In this document: positions 58,742-64,000 of the stretch, piece by piece
Layout of the letters: the number at the start of each line of letters is the position of its first letter
How positions within the stretch are numbered: position 1 is the stretch's first letter
NCBI GenBank assembly: GCA_023055425.1
Contig: JALGPY010000003.1
Location: 71,027,491 to 71,091,490 of the forward strand
Reading direction: 5' to 3'
Source of the DNA: Linanthus parryae
Lineage: Eukaryota; Streptophyta; Magnoliopsida; Ericales; Polemoniaceae
DNA length: 64,000 nucleotides
Program-made: the position numbers and the translations under genes
The notes under the pieces: generated by a model
The model's input: only the letters and a program-made list of their open reading frames with translations
Told to the model about the DNA's origin: nothing
Databases searched by the model: none

Positions 58742-61065
58742 AGTGATATATTAAGATTGATAAAGTATGCTTGCATGAAGGTTTAGGAAATGAGAACTTG
58801 AGCAAAATGCTATGTATGTTGATAATAAGAAAACTAGGTACAAGTTTGCCAGCACTGCAAGACTGCAATATTTAGCACTGCAACGGTATGAATATGGGAT
58901 CTGGCATCAGGGAAAATGCTCTACTATGAAGATAGGGAAAGATTAAAAGGTGTTAGGTTAACTGGTTTCTCTGCTTAGTACTATCTGCTTTCTTCTGTAA
59001 ATTGCCTTCTTGTTCTCCAATTTTCTGCTCTGAGTCTTTGTGGGAGCCACATAGAGGGCCCAATTGCGGAGCCAGGATTTGACTAAGTGGCAGGCAAACC
59101 TTTATACAATAAAATTCGTGTTACACGCTAAAAAATTGATCATGTATGCTCCATGTATATATTCAGGTAACAAAAAAATTATATACATATTAAACAAGTA
59201 CATACATAGGTTAGCACTTTTGTATTACTTTCAAATATTTGAGGTGTTGACTGTTGATATAGTTATTTAAAGGGTAAAATTGCTTAGTTATTTCAGGGCA
59301 CAAGTAGAATAAGAATGGCCCTTTTACATTTTAGACAGGGGCACAAATGAATTAAAATATGAAAAATAGGGGTCAAGTTGGAGTTTCAGAAAGTGTTGGA
59401 TGGCACTTGAACCCCTGTGCCCATTTGTACTTCCCCGTGGGGGAGAAGGGTACATGAAAAGGTTGGACCCATGTTTCTTTCTTTTTCCAACTCTTCTTTC
59501 TCCCTAAATCCCCAAATACCCTGAATGGCATAACATTCTCTGAAAGTGACAAATGCAATGTGCCTTTTTTCTAGGTCTTGTTAGCTTTGAACTTTTCCAA
59601 ATCAAAGAATGACTCTCCGAGTCTCCGACACCCAACACATCCTCTCGGGATGCAGAGATCAATGAAGTTTGTTTTGTCTCTCCCAACTTAATCTTATTCC
59701 ATAGTGTTTTGATCTAAGATTTTAATTCTACTAAGTGCCAGGTTCGATCACGAGACATCATGCTTAAGGGGCCCAACCATCTACCACTTGTGCCAAACGG
59801 CGAAGCCTAGTTTGTTATAGGCATAAGGTCATTGTCATATTCCTTGTTGGTAATGGATCGCATTGTAATCCAACTGTTCCTCTTAACTTAAATAAGAAAC
59901 TTTTACATGATACATGATGCATGGGAGTACTGCTGAGTTCCTACTTGATTCATGTTTAATCTCTCCCTGACAAAGAAAAAAAAAAACGCAGGTTGGTACT
60001 CTATTCATAGCATACAATGTAAAAAAGATTGTGTGACACTAATTGCACATTAGGTGTCTGATTGGTGATTGTCATACAAACATCTCACCGCAAATGACTG
60101 CATACAAAATGAACATAGGTTATTGTGTAGATGATTCTATTTCTCAGATGTCTATGTTTGAAAGAAAGGTGGGATGCGAAAAATAGATTTTGACTATATG
60201 TAAACAAGGCTATTAGAAAATAGCTAAAGAGAACTCATGAACTTTTGTTTGAATTATAAGGAAAAAGATAAATAAATTACAAAAGGAATATAAATGACAG
60301 AAGAGAGACCCTTACATGTTATTTGGTCTCAATAGCAAAGTTAAATGTCCAAATGGATGCTTTTATTGAACAGCGTGCTTCTCTTGCAGTTGGACAACCA
60401 AGATAGTTTCGATCTACAAACTCTAAGGCTCCTTCCTACGCTCACTTTCCATTTAACCCCAATGATCCAATATCTTATTCTCCCAAAATTTTGCATCATT
60501 TTCCTTCTTACTATTATGAGTTACATCTGCAACAAGCAAAATTTAAAGACATGACACCTCACATATAACATTAGTCAATTGACGAACAAAATACTATGGT
60601 ATTTCTATTGCAACCAAACTACCAAACCCATAATTCTGGGCAAAATCATGTAATGGACTTGCGCCTGTTTATGGATCTGCAAATCCCCTCCAGCATAACA
60701 TTGTGGTGACGATTTGCAAGCTAAATATAGATCAAAGTATCACCGATGGCCTCACATAAAGGGTCAAAAACCTTCAAATATTAATGTGGCCTGCACTGGA
60801 AAGTACCACCCATGTGCATTCTTCTCCATTGTTCTTTGTGATGTTTATATCTCCCCATCAAGATGATCACACAATGTGTACCTGGAAACAGAGATGGGAA
60901 CTTATTTAAAGATAGACAAAAAACTTATTGGGCAACTTTGGTACATATGAGAGCCGCAAAGCCCTTTCTTGATATCGAGGCGAGTTATCCTGAGAGTGCT
61001 CACAAAGGGTCTTTAAATGAGGATGCGGGCTCGCAACTGAATGTATCAAGGGCTAAGAGTTATGG
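58742..61065. other. Intergenic sequence with an old dispersed repeat
   Basis: No gene found. GCGGAGCCAGGATTTGACTA (from about 59072) and GGTTCGATCACGAGACATCA to GCCAAACGGCGAAGCC (about 59742-59807) look like the two ends of a dispersed plant repeat that I know only as anonymous repeat sequence. The rest shows nothing I can support. Confidence 0.35.
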
Positions 61066-61480
61066 AGTTTGAAGTCCCTTAAGAAACCCATATGGATGGA
61101 GTAGGCAACCACCTTTATCCAGGCTTCCATAGCACACAATTCAAGCACCGAGAATTCGCGTAGAGACATTCTACAAGGAAAATCCAAAACACGAATGTAA
61201 ACCAGTGCCAACAAATTTTACCGCATATATAATGTAATAGAAGAATTAACAGCAGGTCATTTTCTGCACACAATAACAATATTGCAACAGTTTTACTCAA
61301 CAATATGAATTTCTAAAGCTTCATACATGTGTAAATGTAGGAAGCATTAGAGAGAGATGCCGGTTGAAGTCCCATATGAAACCATCCAATATGGACTAGG
61401 CAACCACCTTTATCTGGGCTTCCATAGTAGAAAGTTCATATTGCTTCAGTACAGGTGTGAATGTGGGAAGCATTGGAGAG
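61066..61480. repeat. Imperfect direct repeats
   Basis: AGGCAACCACCTTTATC(C/T)(A/G)GGCTTCCATAG and its flank occur at about 61070-61135 and 61365-61430, 295 bp apart. A second motif, GCTTCA..ACA.GTGTAAATGTAGGAAGCATT-like, occurs near 61318 and 61442, 124 bp apart. Function unknown. Confidence 0.7.
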
Positions 61481-63282
61481 TTGCATCAACAACAACCAGG
61501 CTCATAGGTATCCAGTTGATTCTACAATAACATGGTGGTGTTTGGGAACATATCATGTTGGCTAAACTTACAATTCAAATAATTCCTTGTCTAGGGTTTC
61601 AAATAATCCTAGTCAATACGAATACAACTAACGTACCCTCCAAATCATCGCCTACTTCTGTTGCTGCTGCATCATTCATGTATGCGAAAACTGAAGTGGG
61701 TAATTCTGCGATGATTAGGTTTTATTTGCAGGAGGCAGGGGCGATGGGCGGCTTCTTATCGTTAAAGAATGGAAAGAATAATATTTCAAACGACGCCATT
61801 GCACTTAGTGATGATCATATGCAGTACTAAGAACCCACCTTCTTCTCCCCATCTCTCGGGCTCACCTTTTCCCACTCCCCAAACAACTCATCATCTACAA
61901 CTAGGGCTTAGCCATCGGCCCAGTGGCCAGACCAACCCGCCCAACCCAGCCCGCAATAATAAGGGTTTGGGTTCCACAAATTTCAGCCCACCATGCGGTT
62001 CGGTTCAGTATTTGAGCCGATCAACTTATGAGCTGAGTTTGGGTTTCGTACTTTTAGCCCAACCAAGCCCATCCCGAACCATTTCTTTATATTATTTTAG
62101 GGTAAAAGACACTGACCACCCCTGACTTTAGGGTTAATTCCACTCCGCTACTCTGTGTTTTAGCAAAAGACACTCCGCACCCATTTGACGGAATATTCCA
62201 TGGACACTTAGCACCCTTCTGTCAAGTTCCGTTAGAAAAGTGGTATATTGAAATTTTTCGGACCATATTACCCCCATGTATTGTTTTAGACTTTTTTGCT
62301 CATTTTTATCATCATGAACACCCATAACATACCCACAAAATTCCCAAAAAATTCACAAGAATAGATCAAGAACACAAATAACATCAAACTCAAAAGTTTT
62401 TGTCATCAAGAACACCAAGAACATTAAGAACACACCCTTATTTTTTGAACACCAAAATAGTCATGTACACGAGAATTTGTCCCAAAATTGTCACTCTAAT
62501 CTAGCCTCTGCCCCAACTCAAAGATTTGAGTTTGAAGGTTTGAAGTTTCTTGATCTGAGTGAATTAGAGGAAATTGATTATTATCATACTTGTTTTTAAA
62601 CTGAAAAACTGAAGCTTTCTATTAACAAAAGGCCATCTTGGCTACAAGAATGCTGGTTCAGCAGCCAAATTATAGGTGTTCTAGCTCTCCTGCAATCATA
62701 AAACACAGAAAAAATCTCAAGTTATTCTACCGTATCTGTTACCACATAAGTAGAGACAAACTGGTAGTTGGTTTCATTTCCCAAATCAAAATAAGCAAAG
62801 ACTTCATATAGCAATATAGCATCATAAGATATTTGCAACCACCCCAACAATGCTGGTTGAGCAGCCAAATTAAAGCACGGTACCATTGAAACCGCGGAAA
62901 CCAGAAGATTTGACACTGCAGTGCATTACAGAACCATGAATCAACAAAACCTGTCAAATGTTTGTATACATCCACCAAGAGTAGAGCAACCAATTCATCA
63001 CCAATAATACTCATTTTCTGAATTGAAAAATGCATTTTTTTTTTCAATTTAACTAAGCTAAAGCTCGCGATTCCCAATTTTTACTTCAAACCACTACTAA
63101 CTTGTGCAAATTCAGCCAAAACTGAATCACAAATCACAGACAGATCCAACTAAAACTAGTGCTTTCTTCCAGAAATTAAAAACAGCAACATCAACGAATT
63201 TCTGTCTTCAGTGATTTGAATCTAGCAATCGACGACTCAAATTGCTCTCGGAATACGAATTGTATCAGAATTGCAAGGAGGG
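61481..63282. other. Intergenic sequence, no supported gene
   Basis: Nothing recognisable as coding. GGGTAAAAGACACTGACCACC at about 62101 resembles the end of a plant DNA transposon, but I found no inverted partner. GCTGGTT(C/G)AGCAGCCAAATTA occurs twice, near 62651 and 62850. Confidence 0.35.
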
Positions 63283-63442
63283 GAGGAGGCACTGAGTTTT
63301 CGCGGACGTAGGCGAGGGGAGCGAGAATGAGGGAGGCGATGAGATCGCGATAGACGCAGAAGACGAATCCGTTGACTCCGACGTTGAGAGCAACTTTGGT
63401 AACGGCATGATAGACGCCGTAGACGAGCTACACCACCACCAT
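63283..63442 (-). pseudogene. WAT1-related (nodulin MtN21/EamA-type) transporter, first-exon relic
   Basis: In the - strand frame starting with the ATG at 63442, codons 6 onward read LVYGVYHAVTKVALNVG, then FVFCVYRDLIASLILAPLAY and VRE. This matches the first transmembrane segments of WAT1-related proteins, multi-spanning membrane transporters of the plant drug/metabolite exporter family, which move auxin, amino acids or other solutes. A TAG at 63430-63428, one step from CAG, interrupts it. The match ends after VRE near 63299, and no later exon is found at lower coordinates. Overlapping frames give low-complexity Ser/Arg/Leu-rich shadows. Probably a duplicated fragment; about 43 codons is short, so the call is moderate. 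Confidence 0.6.
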
Positions 63443-64000
63443 TGCTCAACCCATAGATCGACCCAAACCAAGTTGGCTTCGAGCAAGTAGGAAAGCTTCG
63501 ACCGTCGGTCGATTCAAACCCATAGTACCCCTAAACCCACAATACCTTCAGATTCCGATCTCTTTGTGTGGCGGCTAGTTTCACAGTAAGGGAGGAAGAG
63601 AGAGAGAGGGGAGAAGAGAGAGTATTAGCTGGGTGAGGCAATCGACATCTAGGCGTTCACGCTCGCGGATCTTGTGGCTTGACATATGGTCGAAGCAGCG
63701 GCATATGGGATCTGGGTTCATCGCCCAGAAGAACGACGGCGGCGGCAGAACCCAGATCCGAGAAGAACTGTTGGTCGGGATATGATGGTCGAGACTCGAG
63801 AAGAACGGCGGCGGTCAATTTCTTATTCTGGGCAACACCCGACGGTGGAAGAACAGTTGGTTGGGGAAGAGAAAAGGAGAGAAGATGGAGAGGGAGGGAG
63901 GCAACTTTGGCTTCTCATTCAACTTGTAGGTTGGGTGTTGATGGAGGGGGGTTTCACAGCTGATTGGGGAAAGAGAAAGAGGGGGAAGAGAGAGAAGAAT
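63443..64000. other. GA-rich region without a supported gene
   Basis: Purine-rich runs (about 63585-63630 and 63860-63900, and the window end) and GGCGGC patches. A 12-bp inverted repeat GGATCTGGGTTC / GAACCCAGATCC lies at 63708-63719 and 63748-63759. The 94-codon frame at 63679 is low complexity and not credible as a gene. Confidence 0.4.

Noticed and set aside
59742..59807. GGTTCGATCAC plus TGGCACAAGTGGTAGATG as tRNA/SINE promoter boxes
   Set aside because: The two boxes are on opposite strands, so they cannot form one internal promoter.
63679..63963. 94-codon frame near the window end
   Set aside because: Purine-rich, Arg/Gly-biased low-complexity sequence without homology signal.
1..64000. 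CRISPR arrays, operons, bacterial-type mobile elements or organelle genes
   Set aside because: None seen; repeats, intron structure and retrotransposon content are those of a plant nuclear genome.

Overview
ORGANISM. This is nuclear DNA of a flowering plant, most likely a eudicot. The support is: stacked Ty1/copia and Ty3/gypsy LTR retrotransposons primed by initiator-tRNA-Met-like sites, AT-rich spacers, one intron-containing DIVARICATA-type MYB gene, and a relic of a WAT1-related (nodulin MtN21/EamA) transporter. I cannot name the species. About 48 of the 64 kb is transposable-element DNA; recognisable host coding sequence lies only beyond about 53 kb.

LAYOUT. (1) 1-17.7 kb: a decayed Sirevirus-like copia element, B (+ strand; its 5' end lies outside the window), with gag, pol and a third ORF downstream of pol. 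It is split at 1199/9629 by a complete, very young copia element A (- strand, 1200-9628, target duplication GTTAC). (2) 17.9-34.2 kb: an old copia element D (+) of the same broad family as A. Its 5' LTR is split by complete element C (-, 18954-27426, duplication CCCTT), its protease region holds solo LTR E (30156-31594, duplication ATTTA), and its 3' end is missing. (3) 35.3-49 kb: an ancient Ty3/gypsy element G, probably Tat-like (+), bracketed by two divergent related segments that may be its LTRs. Into it went copia H (-, 37388-45333, duplication CAGCC, identical 470-bp LTRs, uninterrupted 1336-codon gag-pol) and a 2.05-kb gag-only element I (+, 46307-48356, duplication GTGCC). (4) 49-53 kb: non-coding repeat. 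(5) 53.0-54.6 kb: two-exon DIV-like MYB gene (-). Upstream of it lie solo LTR J (56029-57308, duplication CAAAG) and a 601-bp TRIM element K (58136-58736, duplication TAAAC). (6) 59-64 kb: mostly unassigned spacer, ending with a WAT1-related exon relic.

HOW IT FITS TOGETHER. Nesting gives relative ages: D and G are oldest, then C, E and I, then A and H. Elements A, C and E share an LTR family. It carries a hairpin-forming segment just downstream of the TATA box whose loop is kept while the stem changes on both sides. The leaders of A, C, D and H share a motif around GCAGGCCGTA. H is the only element here whose ends and coding sequence all look intact; A is as young but has a stop codon inside RNase H and a damaged zinc knuckle. 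The most interesting unexplained signals are the covarying LTR hairpin, a dense CCACGTCA/TGACGTGG array in the H leader, and a palindrome (TCAAAGCTTTGA) scattered through coding and non-coding parts of element B.
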